Shown here piece by piece: positions 1 to 12,000 of a DNA stretch of 64,000 nt. The translations under genes and the position numbers were made by a program. Source of the stretch: Pyrenophora tritici-repentis (Eukaryota; Ascomycota; Dothideomycetes; Pleosporales; Pleosporaceae); contig NC_089390.1 in assembly GCF_003171515.1 (NCBI RefSeq), positions 248,001 to 312,000 on the forward strand, read 5' to 3'. Positions within the stretch are counted from its first letter, which is position 1; each line of letters begins with the position of its first letter. The notes below the pieces were generated by a model. It had not been told where the DNA came from, did no database searches, and saw only the letters and a list, made by a program, of their open reading frames with translations.

Positions 1-135
1 GATATACACCGTCACACGTAATCCCAGCCCGGCGTCCCCTTGGCTCTTAAATCTAATCTACACCCTTTACATCATATACACTGTCCTCTCACTCATAACT
101 TCTACAACACACACATACTTTCTCATCGCCCACAG

Positions 136-906
136 CCCCGTTCGCCCTATCCCGCACACCCCCGCCCTCTTCCTCCCAGGCTACTCCGCAATGCTAACCG
201 GCACCGTCGCCAGCGTCATCGCGCCGTCGCAGCCGCCCCAGCGCGCGGCCCTCGTCGTGCTGACCGGCGTCGCGTGGCAGGGCTTCGGATGGTGTGTATC
301 GTTCCTCGCCGTGGGCATGTATCTAAAATCGCTCTTGGATACGGGACTGCCAGGGAAGAAGATGCGGCCTGGGATGTTTATCCCCGTGGGCGCGGCGGCG
401 TATAGTATCGTTGCGCTTGTGGGGTTGGCGGCGGGCGGTGTTCCTGCTGCCGACGCTGGTGCAGGGGGGTTCTTCGACAAGTATCCCCTAGCGAGGGATG
501 CGTTGGTTCCAGTGGCTGTTTTTGTGGGCTTGTTCTTGTATGTTTTTGCGTTTTGGCTGTTTGCGTTGGCTGTTGTGGCGAATTTGCAGGCGGTACTGTG
601 GGAGGGGGGGATGGAGTTTGGGTTGGGGTGGTGGGCGTTTGTTTTTCCGAATGTGAGTGTGATGGTGATGATGTTGGTTTGAGGTGGAGTGTGGATATTT
701 AGGTTGCTAATGTTGCGTAGGTTGGGTTTACGCTGAGTACGAGTGTGCTGGGAAGGGAGTTGGAGAGTGAGGCTATTCTTTGGGTGGCCAGTGGCATGAC
801 TGGTTTGTTGGTTGTTATTTGGATGGTCTCGGCTGTGGCGTGTGTGAGGGCGGTTTGGAATGGGAGTATTGTTTGGCCTGGGAGAGATGAGGATAAGGAT
901 CGGTGA
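136..906 (+). CDS. Tellurite-resistance/dicarboxylate (SLAC1/Mae1-like) transporter, 5' partial
   Basis: This is the 3' part of a polytopic membrane transporter of the voltage-dependent anion channel/malic acid permease (TDT) family, expected to move dicarboxylates or other anions across the plasma membrane. The reading frame is open through the stretch around LPGYSAM (about 170-193). It then gives hydrophobic segments containing GMFIPVGAAAYSIVALVGL and ends exon one at FPN (652). A GTGAGT donor at 653 and a TAG acceptor ending at 720 remove 68 nt and restore FPN-VGFTLSTSVLG, a family-typical motif. The stop is at 904-906. The 5' exons lie outside or in the first 135 bases, where I cannot place a start. 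The transporter class is well supported; the substrate is inferred from the family. Confidence 0.75.
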
Positions 907-1071
907 GTTAGTGAGTGGGTGTCGTTTGGAAGTGTTGATTCTTGAGAAGTAACTGCAGAGGTAATCTCTAGCATCCAAGGGAAATGGTAAGACTGCAATG
1001 CGCATTTAATGTCCATTTTTTACAAGCTCTTAGCACAGTTGAAAACCACCAAGGCTATCTAGATTGATTGA

Positions 1072-2689
1072 TCAGGTATGGGCAACCTTCCAACCACCAG
1101 GCATCAGATCGGTGTAAACCCTAAAAGGATCGTACTTGCTTCGAATGGCTTTCAGCTTCCTCAGATTAGTAGCTGGATAACTCTGAAAGACTGGCTGACC
1201 TTTCCCTGCGTCGTTCATATAGAGATACTGAGCATTGTACAACTTGGCCTCGAGCAAGCCGTTTATACTCGCTGTAATCTCATCAGCAGCAGCGCGTACC
1301 TTGGTATCATCGCTCGCCGAGGTCCAAGTAAAGTTCTCGACCATCCAGAAAAATGGCGCTTTGGAAACATCGATGCCTTGTGGGTTGCCTCCCGTCTTAG
1401 CGCTGTGTGAAACGAAGTCTTTGCTGACAGGTTGAAATGTTACCGAAGCCTGGAGATTTGTCATATTCGACAGCTTATTGTTCACGCCTGCGATGAACGC
1501 ATCGTGAATAAGCTGAACCGCATCTCGATCAACCACAGAAGACATGGTCCGGAACTCTTGGCGTAGTCCTAGAGGCTGCAACGCATCTGTAGCTGCGATG
1601 TAATCCGATAAAGGCTGCAGTGTGTAAGAATCGGCGACTGGGATAAGTTTTGGTGCAGTGAAGTTCTCGAACACTTCCGGGTCGTTGATAACGGAGTTGT
1701 AGAATTTTGCAGCCGCGTAAACGGTCAGGTTTGCGGCGGGAAAGGTTAGGATAGTCGGTATGATGGCAGCCTTGGGGTCTGCAAAACCACCGTATTTTCC
1801 AAAGTCGTGCACGCCGTCCAGATAGCCCTGTACCTGGGACTGATTGAATTGTGCAATACCGATGTGTACTGTGCTGCCCTCGACCGATCGGAGATCAAAT
1901 CGGGTGACGATACAGAATGAATTGCCGCCTCCCCTCAAGGCCCAGAAGAGGTCAGAGTATGCATTTGTCGCTGTCGCTTCCACGATTAGACCGCTTGACA
2001 AGACACACTGTTCTCATCAGCAAAAAGACGATATTTCGTCAAATGATCAACTAACCTGATATTTAGCGACATTGTCCGAGGCAAAGCCAAATTGCGAAGA
2101 GTAGAATGAGATGCCTCCTCCAAGCAACAAGCCCGGGACACCCACATGACCCACACGGCCACCAACTGCTGCAAGTCCAAATGGCTTCAGGTAGGCGTAG
2201 ACATCTCTCCATCGGTTACCAGGTTCGACAGAAACGATAGACTTGTTTGCTGAAAGAGAAAGCGTAGTGAGGTTAGAGGAAGACAGCAATACGCCAGAGC
2301 TATCGATACCATTGTATCCTGGAATTGGCATGTGCCCGCCGCCACGCATAGCAAATTTGGATTTTGTGAGTGTGAATGTAGTAACTGCAAAAGAAACCTG
2401 TTGAGCGTTTTGTGGCACAAAAACGCATGAGGGTGTGCTGTACACCGTTGCCGACCAATAAGCTTCAGATTATTAGCACTTGTCCATTATTTGGCCTTGA
2501 TAGCTTACGATCTTGAGTTTCATATGCGTAGCCTGAAGTCCCAGGCAAGAACGTATTATCGGGGTACCGAGTCTTCAACTTGGAGCAAGCGACCTTTTCA
2601 CCACTGGAGCGACGTGACCCAGCAGTGATTGTGGCGACCGATGGCACAGAAAAGAGTATAGCAACTATAATTCCTGCAAAAATCCCCAT
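1072..2689 (-). CDS. Secreted FAD-binding oxidoreductase with BBE domain
   Basis: Three exons (2689-2509, 2462-2056, 2007-1072) join in phase to a 507-residue protein, the usual size for berberine-bridge-enzyme-like oxidases. The N-terminus (MGIFAGIIVAILF...) is a signal peptide. Exon two carries the PCMH-type FAD domain with the flavin-anchoring region RGGGHMPIPGYNG and the glycine-rich GVPGLLLGGGISF. Exon three has ALRGGGNSFCIVTRF and a C-terminal BBE segment with YLYMNDAG near the end. Both introns are short (46 and 48 nt) GT-AG. Members oxidise alcohols, sugars or alkaloid-like metabolites using oxygen; the substrate here is unknown. The neighbouring MFS transporter on the same strand suggests a small metabolite-handling pair, which is inference. 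Confidence 0.85.
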
Positions 2690-3281
2690 CTTGAAGGTTG
2701 GAAAGAATTTTCGAGGTATTGCACGTGGGCGTACGTAGGCGAAAGGAGGTGTTTATAAAGATTTCGAGCGAACACAGGCAATCGTCTCCGCGGCATATCT
2801 TCATAGGCCCTGGCCCATCACGCCCAGACCCGACATACTGTAGACAGACCGGGGATGTTACTGTTTCGGGAAATTGAACGGACTTCCCGCATGCTGGTAT
2901 TGTGTGACGTGCTCTAGCGAATGCAGGCAAACTGGGTTGTGACATCCTTACAAGAAGTTTGGAGTGCGTATGACGAAACGACGAAACGACGAAAATCGAA
3001 AAAATGCGCGATTTACCAAGTGACATTAGGAAGAGGTAACTTGATCTCCCCGGCATAGTTTGATACATGTACAAAAGATGGCGAAGACGAAAAACACGTT
3101 ACGGTAGTATGTACGGATGCGGCGCGTACTGGGCTAGGCTCTAACTAGCGCAGATCCCTCCCGAGATCATCTATAAGCGGGCAGGTACAGCCTGAGTAAG
3201 TCGTACATAGTCTACAGAATTGTTTGTGAGGATGCTTAATGTCACTGCATACTAAACCCATGTAGAACATTGACTCCGTAT

Positions 3282-4640
3282 TCAATCCTCAAGACGTGCC
3301 GTATGTACAGGTTGCAGAGCTGGGCGGAGTCTGGCAAAAGCAATCCATATGAAGAGTGACAGTATGGTCTGGACCAGAATTGCAAATCGGAACACGCCAA
3401 TACCCAAGCCGTCCACAACAGCTCCAATGGCAAAAGGCAACAAAGCACCTCCAACTTGCCCCAGTGAAGCTACAAAAGAGACTGCTGCGACGTGCAACTC
3501 TCCCGGCAGCAACCGCGTAAGTACCACTACACCAGACGGAAACAACGGACCCATGATGAAGCCAAGCATGACCATGATAACCACCGAGACAGCAGATGAT
3601 GCCACCACAGCGAAAAGCGCTTCGAGAGCAATGGCAACACAGAAATACAACATTGTTGCTCGACGCACACCAATTCTGTCAGTAGCAAAGCCCAAGGTTA
3701 GTCGTCCAACAGCCATGCCAATCCAATATCCCGAAGAGGTAAGTCCAGACTGAGTTAAACTCGAGTGTCGGTATCGCCACATGAAGGAAACTACCCATCC
3801 AGAGATAGCTGTCTCCGTTCCAACGTAGGTGAGGAAATAGGCTGCACAAAACCAAGTAGCACGGTGCCTGAACATGGCTTTGGCATCAATCTCCACACCG
3901 ACGACGGATGAACGTTTACTTTGACGATAAGCAGTCGCATCTTCATGTCGAAAAGCAGCAACAAGGACGATAAACGACAATGTCGAAGCGCCAGCCTACA
4001 AACAATCAGTCAGATATCCCATACTCAAGATTAAGCCACATACCAGAATATAATACCACTCCCACCACGCCCTCCCCCCAGACGCCAACAGCGTCACCAA
4101 AAACGGTCCCACAGCCCCACCAACACTATAACTCCCGTGCAACAACCCAGACACCGTATTCGCCCTCTCCATACTCCCCGCCCACGCACACCAACTCCCA
4201 TCCAGCAGCCCGGTCCCCAGTCCCTGCGCCGCAAAAGCACACAACACCCATCCAAAGGCTGGATGCGCCGCCGCAAACGTAGTCGACAGAATCTGAAACA
4301 CAGGCCCTGCGACAGCGATGCCCCGCTGCCCGAAGCGGTAGTGGATAGTGTCGCTGCATTGGGCGGCGAGCACGTAACCGAGGGGGCCGACGAGGAAGAT
4401 GGAGGAGACGTGCAGGTCAGTTAGGCTGTAGTGGCGGGAGAGGAGGGGGAGGACGGCGCCGAGGGAGGAGTTGAAGAGGCCGAGGGTGATGAAGGAGTAC
4501 ATTGCTGCAGCGATTTTGAAAGTTTGGCTTGGCGGCATGTTGGAGGGTGATCTTTGGAGACTATCCTGTTGAGTGGGAACAGTTTCGGTATCGCCATTTA
4601 GTAGAGGAGAGCCTTCGCTGGTATTGGGTCGGCGCGACAT
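3282..4640 (-). CDS. MFS transporter (fucose-permease/Bsc6-like)
   Basis: Exons 4640-4044 and 3995-3282 join across a 48-nt intron in phase 0 into 436 residues. The N-terminal ~40 residues are hydrophilic. About 12 hydrophobic segments follow, with MFS loop motifs such as GRLTLGFATDRIGVRR between the halves and WWEWYYIL at the exon junction. The short length and the sequence around VGTETAISGWVVSFM resemble the fungal fucose-permease-like/Bsc6 subgroup rather than drug antiporters. It is expected in the plasma membrane; the substrate is not deducible. It is transcribed in the same direction as the FAD oxidoreductase, about 590 bp downstream of it. Confidence 0.8.
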
Positions 4641-5120
4641 GGTTTAGGACGGCGCGCTCAAGACGCGGTGCTGGCGAAGGGGTTGAATTTTCTAAAGACG
4701 TATAATCACGGTATCATTGTAGTATATGATAGTTAATTTTGGATAGCTACTAGGTGCGTATGGAGTTAGACACTTGATGTATGACGAGGGATTGGGATGG
4801 AAGCTGTCTTCGCGGAATGTCGCTACAGGCTGACAAGCGCGGCCAAGACTTGTTTACTTGTTCTAGGCGATTACATCATCGCTGGAGCGTGTGGTGGAAG
4901 CTCTAGAGACCAACTTGATGCCACAATCCTTGTATCTGGATGTAGAACGACTTGAGTTTTGTAGGGAGTTTGCAAAAAGTCCTTCAACCATGTTGTGTTG
5001 GGAATCAGATTGCATTTCCAAGTCCTTGCCTAGGTATCATATTGAAGTAGGCGATGTTTCCCGGATAACACAGTATTTCATTCGCATGCGGCTGCAACGG
5101 ATGCCATGCTGGAGTCCTTC
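4641..5120. other. Intergenic, promoter of MFS gene and 3' flank of Fyv6-like gene
   Basis: About 480 bases with no convincing reading frame. It contains the 5' flank of the MFS transporter and the 3' flank of the next minus-strand gene. Confidence 0.5.
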
Positions 5121-5798
5121 CTAGTCCTCGTCCGATGACGCATAACCGAGCCCGAGTGAAAGAAGATTCGCGGTCTTTGATGGAGGCACCGATGAAGGTT
5201 TGGTAGTGTTGACTGGTGGTGTTACAGAGCTTTCCGTGGTCATTTCACTACTCGTAGTAGAAGGTGCGGTCGCGTTCGCTTTCTCAGTAGGTTTGTTGCC
5301 TTCTGGCACAGAACTCGATTTCCTTAACTTAACACCCTTTAGTAGACCGGTCTCAGGAGCTTTCTTCCTCTTCCGCCCAACAGCTGCCCACTGTCCAGCG
5401 TCTTCATCCTGTGGCGCCTCTGAACTCTGCTCTTCTAGACCTCGCGCTTTTCTCTCTTCTTCTTCGCGCTGTCTGCGGAACAGTTCCAATTGCTCTGACG
5501 TCTCTTTCCTGACCCTTGCTTCCTCTAGGCGCTTCTTCTCCAGGACAGAGTCCAGATAGTCGGCTTCTTCGTCATCAAGGGCCACGTGTAACTTGTAACG
5601 GGCCTTCTCTTCAAACTCGGCTTGCTTCTTGTCTTTGTTGGCTTGCAACACCTCGAATAACGATTTTCCGTCTTGTTGTTTTGCTAACTCGGCTTTTGCG
5701 CGTCTGGCGTCCTCAATTTCCTGCTGAGCCCTCTTCCACTCATCGTCGCGCTCCGTTTCCTCGCCAGCTTTGCCGCCGCTGACAAACCCAGAAGACAT
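5121..5798 (-). CDS. FAM192A/Fyv6 N-terminal domain protein (NIP30/PIP30 family)
   Basis: A single-exon protein of 225 residues if it starts at the methionine of MSSGFVSGG (5798); four more in-frame residues exist upstream to 5810. The first ~120 residues match the FAM192A/Fyv6 domain: an FVS motif near the start, then SLFEVLQANKDKKQAEFEEK and ALDDEEADYLDSVLEKKR, a charged helical region. The rest is low-complexity Ser/Thr/Pro and ends in the acidic LGYASSDED. In animals this family binds the proteasome activator PA28-gamma; yeast Fyv6 acts at the second step of splicing. It is expected to be nuclear. It lies head-to-head with the aldo-keto reductase gene. Confidence 0.8.
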   Translation of the reverse strand: MSSGFVSGGKAGEETERDDEWKRAQQEIEDARRAKAELAKQQDGKSLFEVLQANKDKKQAEFEEKARYKLHVALDDEEADYLDSVLEKKRLEEARVRKETSEQLELFRRQREEEERKARGLEEQSSEAPQDEDAGQWAAVGRKRKKAPETGLLKGVKLRKSSSVPEGNKPTEKANATAPSTTSSEMTTESSVTPPVNTTKPSSVPPSKTANLLSLGLGYASSDED

Positions 5799-6184
5799 CT
5801 CGGTCCACACTTACACGGCTAGCGCGGAATGCTGATTGCGGCGCAGTGGAGTGTCGAAACGGTGCCATGTCGGGACGGCAGAAATGTTGTAGCAGCTGTT
5901 CCGACTTCCTCTTTCGCTTTAGCGCCAGTGGATAGCTCCCCACCGACTTGACCTCACCCGCGGACAAGTCGCGTTCTGATACGTGGAGCTTTTGTGCCGG
6001 TGCCTAATCTTTGCTCGGTGTTAGCACCGATGTGCTGGATGAATGTTGGAGCTGACGTAGGAGGGGCAACGCGTTATACCCCTCCACCCACGCCGCCATT
6101 GAAAAGATTGCAGACTCTGGAAACTTGATATTTCCTACACCGCAAAACTTTACTTACCAATTTATGCTCCGAACACTAGCAAGA
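5799..6184. promoter_or_regulatory. Shared upstream region of divergent Fyv6-like and AKR genes
   Basis: This 386-bp gap separates two divergent start codons (5798 minus, 6185 plus), so both promoters must lie here. I see no diagnostic operator. A minus-strand frame of 75 codons (5967-5740) runs into the Fyv6-like gene in another frame and looks spurious. Confidence 0.45.
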
Positions 6185-7248
6185 ATGGCACCAAAGAACT
6201 GGACCAAAGAGACCTTTACTGTACGTACAATGCCATACCAAACACTACTTGCGCCTCGCGACGATCAAAGCTAACTATCCACAGCTCAACACTGGCGCAA
6301 AGATCCCAGCTATTGGTCTCGGAACCTGGCAGTCAAAGCCCGGTGAGGTTCGCGAGGCAGTCAAGGCCGCTCTCCAGGGAGGATACCGACACATCGACAC
6401 CGCTCTTGCCTACGGCAACGAGAAGGAGGTTGGCGAGGGCATCAAAGACTCAGGTGTCCCCCGTGAGGAGATCTGGGTAACTACTAAGCTAGATAATCCT
6501 TGGCACAAGCGCGTGGAAGAGGGTATCAACAGCTCTTTGAAGAGCCTAGGCCTCGACTATGTTGATCTCTATCTCATGGTAAGCGTGTGTACTCGAATCT
6601 GCCAAAACCATACTGACAAACTTCACAGCATTGGCCTTCTTCAACTGACCCGGACGACCTTAAGAAGCACTACCCTGACTGGGACTTCAAGGATACCTGG
6701 GCAGAGATGCAGAAGCTCCCCGAGTCTGGCCGCGTGAAGAACATTGGTGTCTCCAACTTCGCCATCAAGAACCTAGAGAAGCTCTTTGCCGACTCTCGCA
6801 CCAAGATCACACCTGCGGTCAACCAGATCGAACTCCACCCTAACAACCCTTCGTAAGTTGATTTGATCAGTTTATATGCATGCAAGTATGCTGATAAACA
6901 TCCAGGCCTAAGCTCCTCGACTACCTCAAGGAGAAGGGTATCCACGCCACTGCGTACTCCTGCCTCGGATCCACCGACTCTCCCCTCTACAAGAACGAGA
7001 AGCTCAAGAAGCTCGCCGAGAACAAGGGCAAGTCTGTCCAACAGGTTCTGCTCATGTGGGGTCTTCAGCGCGGAAGCAGCGTCATCCCCAAGAGTGTCAC
7101 AGCATCCCGCATCATGGGCAACTTCCAGCTCGATGGCTGGGAGCTGACTGACGAGGAGATGAAGGAGATCAACTCGCTACCTGAGCGCTTCAAGGTGTGC
7201 GGTGACTCTTGGCTACCTGTCAAGGTCTTCTTCGACGACGACGAGTAG
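6185..7248 (+). CDS. Aldo-keto reductase, glycerol dehydrogenase/Gcy1-like
   Basis: Four exons (6185-6220, 6285-6578, 6629-6852, 6906-7248) give 298 residues. The start [12 protein letters not shown] is a 12-codon first exon followed by a GTACGT donor. The aldo-keto reductase catalytic tetrad is visible: D50 and Y55 in [12 protein letters not shown]80 in TTKLDN and H111 in LMHWPS, where the intron falls just before the histidine. NADPH-binding features near the C-terminus include [11 protein letters not shown]. It would reduce aldehydes or ketones in the cytosol. Similarity in [14 protein letters not shown] points to the Gcy1/GldB-type glycerol dehydrogenase group, though xylose-reductase-like activity is possible. 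Confidence 0.88.
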
Positions 7249-7574
7249 GTCTTTTGAATTGGGCCGAGGTCTTAATGTACTATGATACCATGAATGCAAA
7301 GCAATGAAGAAACAAATACACCAAAATACGTTTTTTGAATTAACAGTTGCAAATTGTGAAGAGTTTCTCGATTTATCCGTATGATCCTAGGCAGCATCAT
7401 CGTTGCCTGCAGGCAGTGTGATGATGACCTACCGCATGCACGTGACCCCGCGTTTGGCGCTAATTGAGACGCGCCGGATCTAATGTGCGCTCGCCACTCA
7501 TCCTTCCCTTTTGCATAAACACCCGCAACTTGCATACGATCACCTACATCTTTCCACAACTCAAATCGCCCAAG

Positions 7575-8766
7575 ATGAGCAACGAAGAAGAGCAGTATGA
7601 GGACAGCACGATGGGCGGTCCTGGTGCGCCAACTCCAGTATCTGCGCTTGAGGTAGGCTTTTGAGACTCACGATACATAACAGTTGCTGACATGCGTTCA
7701 GGGAGTAAATGGACTGACTGCACGCGATATTAAACTGGTTATCGAAGGTGGCTACAACACGGTAGAATCGATTGCTTATACGTATGTTGGGTGCTGTACG
7801 GAATACGACCCCGCCATTAACACGAGGTAGACCACGACGAGCACTCGAACAAATAAAGGGCATATCAGAGCAGAAGGCGTCCAAGTTACTTGCTGAGGGT
7901 AAGCGTCGTACATGTTGTTGTCAATAACATTACTAATAAGACCAGCCTCTAAACTTGTGCCCATGGGCTTTACCACGGCTACCGAGATGCACTCGCGTCG
8001 AAGCGAACTCATTTCGATTACGACGGGATCAAAACAGCTGGACACACTGCTTGCGGGCGGCATCGAGACTGGGTCTATCACGGAGATATTTGGCGAGTTC
8101 CGAACAGGAAAGAGTCAGATCTGTCACACGCTTGCCGTGACATGCCAGTTGCCGTTCGACATGGGAGGCGGTGAGGGAAAGTGCCTATATATCGATACTG
8201 AAGGCACTTTCCGTCCAGTGCGATGTCTGGCCGTGGCAAATCGTTACGGGCTTTCTGGCGAGGAAGTGCTGGACAATGTCGCGTATGCGCGCGCATATAA
8301 CTCGGACCATCAGCTGGAGCTTCTCAATCAGGCCGCGCAGATGATGACGGAGACACGCTTCTCTTTACTTGTTGTGGATTCCGCCACAGCGCTATATCGT
8401 ACCGATTTTGCAGGGCGTGGAGAACTTTCGGCAAGACAAACACATCTTGCCAAGTTCATGCGCACGCTGCAACGGCTTGCCGATGAGTTTGGGATCGCTG
8501 TTATTATCACGAACCAAGTGGTTGCGCAAGTCGATGGTGGGCCTAGTGCCATGTTCAACCCTGATCCCAAGAAGCCCATCGGAGGAAACATTATTGCGCA
8601 CGCAAGTACAACTCGTCTGAGTCTGAGAAAAGGCCGAGGAGAAACGCGTGTGTGCAAGATCTATGACAGCCCTTGTCTCCCAGAGAGCGATTGTTTATTC
8701 GCCATCAACGAGGACGGCATCGGCGACCCCAAGGAGAAGGATCTGGAGGAGAGAAACAACAGGTGA
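7575..8766 (+). CDS. RAD51: RAD51 recombinase
   Basis: Four exons (7575-7652, 7702-7781, 7831-7898, 7946-8766) encode 348 residues, the normal Rad51 size. An acidic N-terminus is followed by the helix-hairpin-helix domain ([31 protein letters not shown]). The ATPase core has Walker A GEFRTGKS (residues 125-132) and Walker [14 protein letters not shown]-binding loop 2 lies around [12 protein letters not shown], and the C-terminus is [15 protein letters not shown]. It forms nucleoprotein filaments for homologous recombination in the nucleus. It starts 326 bp after the AKR stop. All splice junctions are phase-consistent. Confidence 0.97.
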
Positions 8767-9093
8767 CGAGGTGGATGATGGTGCAGCTTGTGTATGGCCT
8801 GTATGCGGTAACTTGTCAGGGCGGATGATGATTTACATGGTCGACTTTACGCTTTATGGTTGATTCTTTGCAATGATATCTCAATTAAATGTTGAACGAC
8901 ACTCGCCGTATATTGTGAGTCTTGCAGAGCGTGTGCCAGGCTCGCCGCTCCAACTAGTGTGTGCCTGGCCCGTGCCCCAGCTTTGTCGCGCATTCTGGGG
9001 CATCGCGACGACTGTTTTCGAGCTCCACCTGCGCGCCGACCGCCGCAACTCAACCCAACCAAACCGCGCACCATAACGTCGCATGCGATCAGG

Positions 9094-12000
9094 ATGGCGC
9101 AAACCCCAGGCACATGTCTCTACAAGGAGGCACGACTGAATATCGAATCAGCTTTTCCTGGATCGACCATCGCATTCACTATCCCAGCGAGCTCTCCATT
9201 TGGTGGCCGTCCCAATGTCAAGCGCAGCATAATCACCGAACACCATGTAGACAAAGACGAGGATGCCTTTACGAGACGTCATCTAGCCACAGACGGGTCA
9301 ATGCACTTTCGGCGACACCATGGCTACCCACGAAGCTTTCTTTGGCGCGTCCTGGACAATAGAAAGATGCTGGAGATACAGGCCGTCGACCTCGACCATG
9401 ATTTCTCCGACAAATTCGAAGCAAACCTCACCATCCTCCTGCAGTTTCCTGCCCCGATTCGCCCCTTTTGTGTGGCTTTCGCAGAGCCCGCCGACCGAGA
9501 TGCATTGACTGTCTTCGCCATCACCACGGCCAACGAGCTGTATACGATTACCCTACACCGCGACTTCTTCGCCAACCCCGCAGCCTCGGAACAAGACTCG
9601 GATCTGTGGTGCAAGAGGTCCGAGCCGGCTCTCTTTAGCGGGCGCATACCCTACAGACTCGTTGCAGTAGACGCAGACGAACTACTCGTAACACTTGATG
9701 ATGGAGCCATTTGTCGTTTGGATTGGGACAAGTCATACAACAAGTGGGAAGGCTCGCGCTACCAGGAAAGCAGTTGGTCGGTACGAGGTCTTTTATCGTG
9801 GAAAGCGCAACCTACAGTTCGGTTTGAGAATGCAGACTTCGCCATCTCAGCCGCCGCTGCAGTCGCTATATCGCCCGATAAGAAACACATCCTCTCTGTG
9901 TGTCTGGACCATTCGATAAGAGCGTGGAATATTGCAACAGGAAAGCCAGGTGTTCACATCGATCTCTTGGGTGCCGAGGATCTCGCTGTGGAGAAGTCGC
10001 ACACTTCATACACAATCGGAACCTCGCAGTCGATGCTCATGGCGGTTGTGGAGGTCATGGGCGGAATAGGAGGGGCAGATTATCACGTTGTGACGTACTC
10101 GCCAAAACAACATCAGTTCAAGTTCTGGGGAGTGACGGATGCCGACGACGAGTATTCTGGCTTTTACGATGCGGCTGATGGCTCAGAACTGATTCCGCCA
10201 ATCGACGAACTCATGAACACGACCGTGTGGACATTGGAAGAGTTTCACATCATCCCTGGACCCACTGGGTGGAGAGGGTCAGAAATATGGATCCGAGCAA
10301 GATCTGGGCCAAGCAGCAAGGTCTATTCTCTAAAGTTCGACCTCACCGATCTTCCAGAAGCACGGACACAAGCATGGAGGAGCGATTGGGTATCCGTCGA
10401 CTCTGGACCATTGACAGTGGAAGCTCTCAAGGCAAATCCTGCGAACCCCAGTGCACGGCAGACGGATGCTGATCAGAGTGAACTCGACTCCACGGAGCAG
10501 TGGCTGGACTTCTTATTCTATCCTGGAAGGTTTACCGTTGCGACATTAGAAACATCACTCGTAATCTACAAGAGAGGGCTGGAGCGAGTGCGCACAAATC
10601 GATCGGTACACAGAGGCTCCCTCAAAGAGCGCATATGTGCCACAGTCACGGCCCTCGCCGCTAACGGCAAGCACGACCCAGAGGAACTCGAGGAAGCTGT
10701 AGCTGCGCAATGGCAAGCATACTACAGTCTTGTAAAAGACTTACATAAGCGAAGGGGTGAATCACTATCGCTTGCCTATGATCGGGCAACTGATATGCCC
10801 TGGCTTGTTTTGAGCGATCATCTATCTGCCATCCGGACTTGCAGTGAATCAGAAGTCACTACATTGAACGCAGCACTTCTTTCAAGTTCGCGAGCGCTGA
10901 GTAAACCTCTACGCAAGACATTGGACACGTCTGATTCTCGCGATGTTGCGCGCTTGCTCAATGCTGCAGCGTCGTTCCGCCAACGGCTGCCATTCTTTGT
11001 CCAACAAGAAGTTCAACGACACATGGAGATGGATCTGCTCCAGAGCAGGAACATCACTATTCTGGACCGCATGGAATGGATCGAGGCCAACAGCGAACTC
11101 TCGCAGCACGTGTCCGACGAGGACGTAACCCAGTTGGTGGAAGAGCTCGGCATGGAGGTAAAGGATATCGGTACCGAGACCTTCCTCCGAGCCATTAAAA
11201 CGTTGGGCTATGAGGAAGACGGCAAACCTCAACCGAGGAAGCAGATTGCACGTTACGGCCTTAGTGCTCTGTCTAGGATATCCCAAGAAACGCTAGAGGC
11301 CGACCACAACACCCTGTTAGATTTGCTAGTCCTGCTTCTCTTCATGTTCATTGAGTTGGAGGGTGAAATGCCCGACGACTTTGATGCCTCGGAGGTCTTC
11401 GCCGAGCTACTACTTCGATACAAGGACGGCATGACGGTGTCCTGGCTGGCTCGCACAGTCTGGTCTTACCCAAGCGCAACGGGTCTAGCATCAGAGAATG
11501 CCAACCGCACTTTGAGCGAGACACTGAAGATTGGGAAGAAGCTGCCCCTCACACAAACGGTGCTCGAAGGAGCATATGGCGGACGTGCCTTTGAGGTACC
11601 GCTGCCAAAGGACATGAAGGCCAACCTACTCACACGCTGGAGTCGCGGTTGGTTAGCATCAATTTTTGACCATTTGGAGTACGAGAATGTGGTCGAGGAT
11701 ATCATGGGCATCCTGCTCTGCTCAATGGAGTACGAGCTAGCCTTGGATTTCTCACGATTCCTCACTGAAGGTTACTGGGCCACGTACCTTAGAGGGAGGT
11801 TGTACATAGCGCTAGGGGAGCCTGCACTTGCATCTGCGTGTTTCCAGAAGCCTGCGTACTATTTATGTAAGTCTGTCAACTACAAAATGTCATGCAATAA
11901 ACTAACCCTCACAGCTCTCGGCGCAATGTTCGATGTCGCGGAACAAGACACAATAGGCCTGATTTCAGAGGTGGAGCGAAACTCGTTCTCGGATGGTTTG

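Noticed and set aside
181..1005. Long minus-strand frame opposite the SLAC1/Mae1-like gene
   Set aside because: Low-complexity His/Thr/Asn-rich antisense shadow of the GC-skewed transporter coding strand.
5740..5967. 75-codon frame upstream of the Fyv6-like gene
   Set aside because: Overlaps the gene in another frame and has no protein-like features.
11867..11914. Read-through of 48 nt as coding in NUP120
   Set aside because: GTAAGT...CACAG borders and a better junction (YYL-SLGAMF) show it is a phase-neutral intron.
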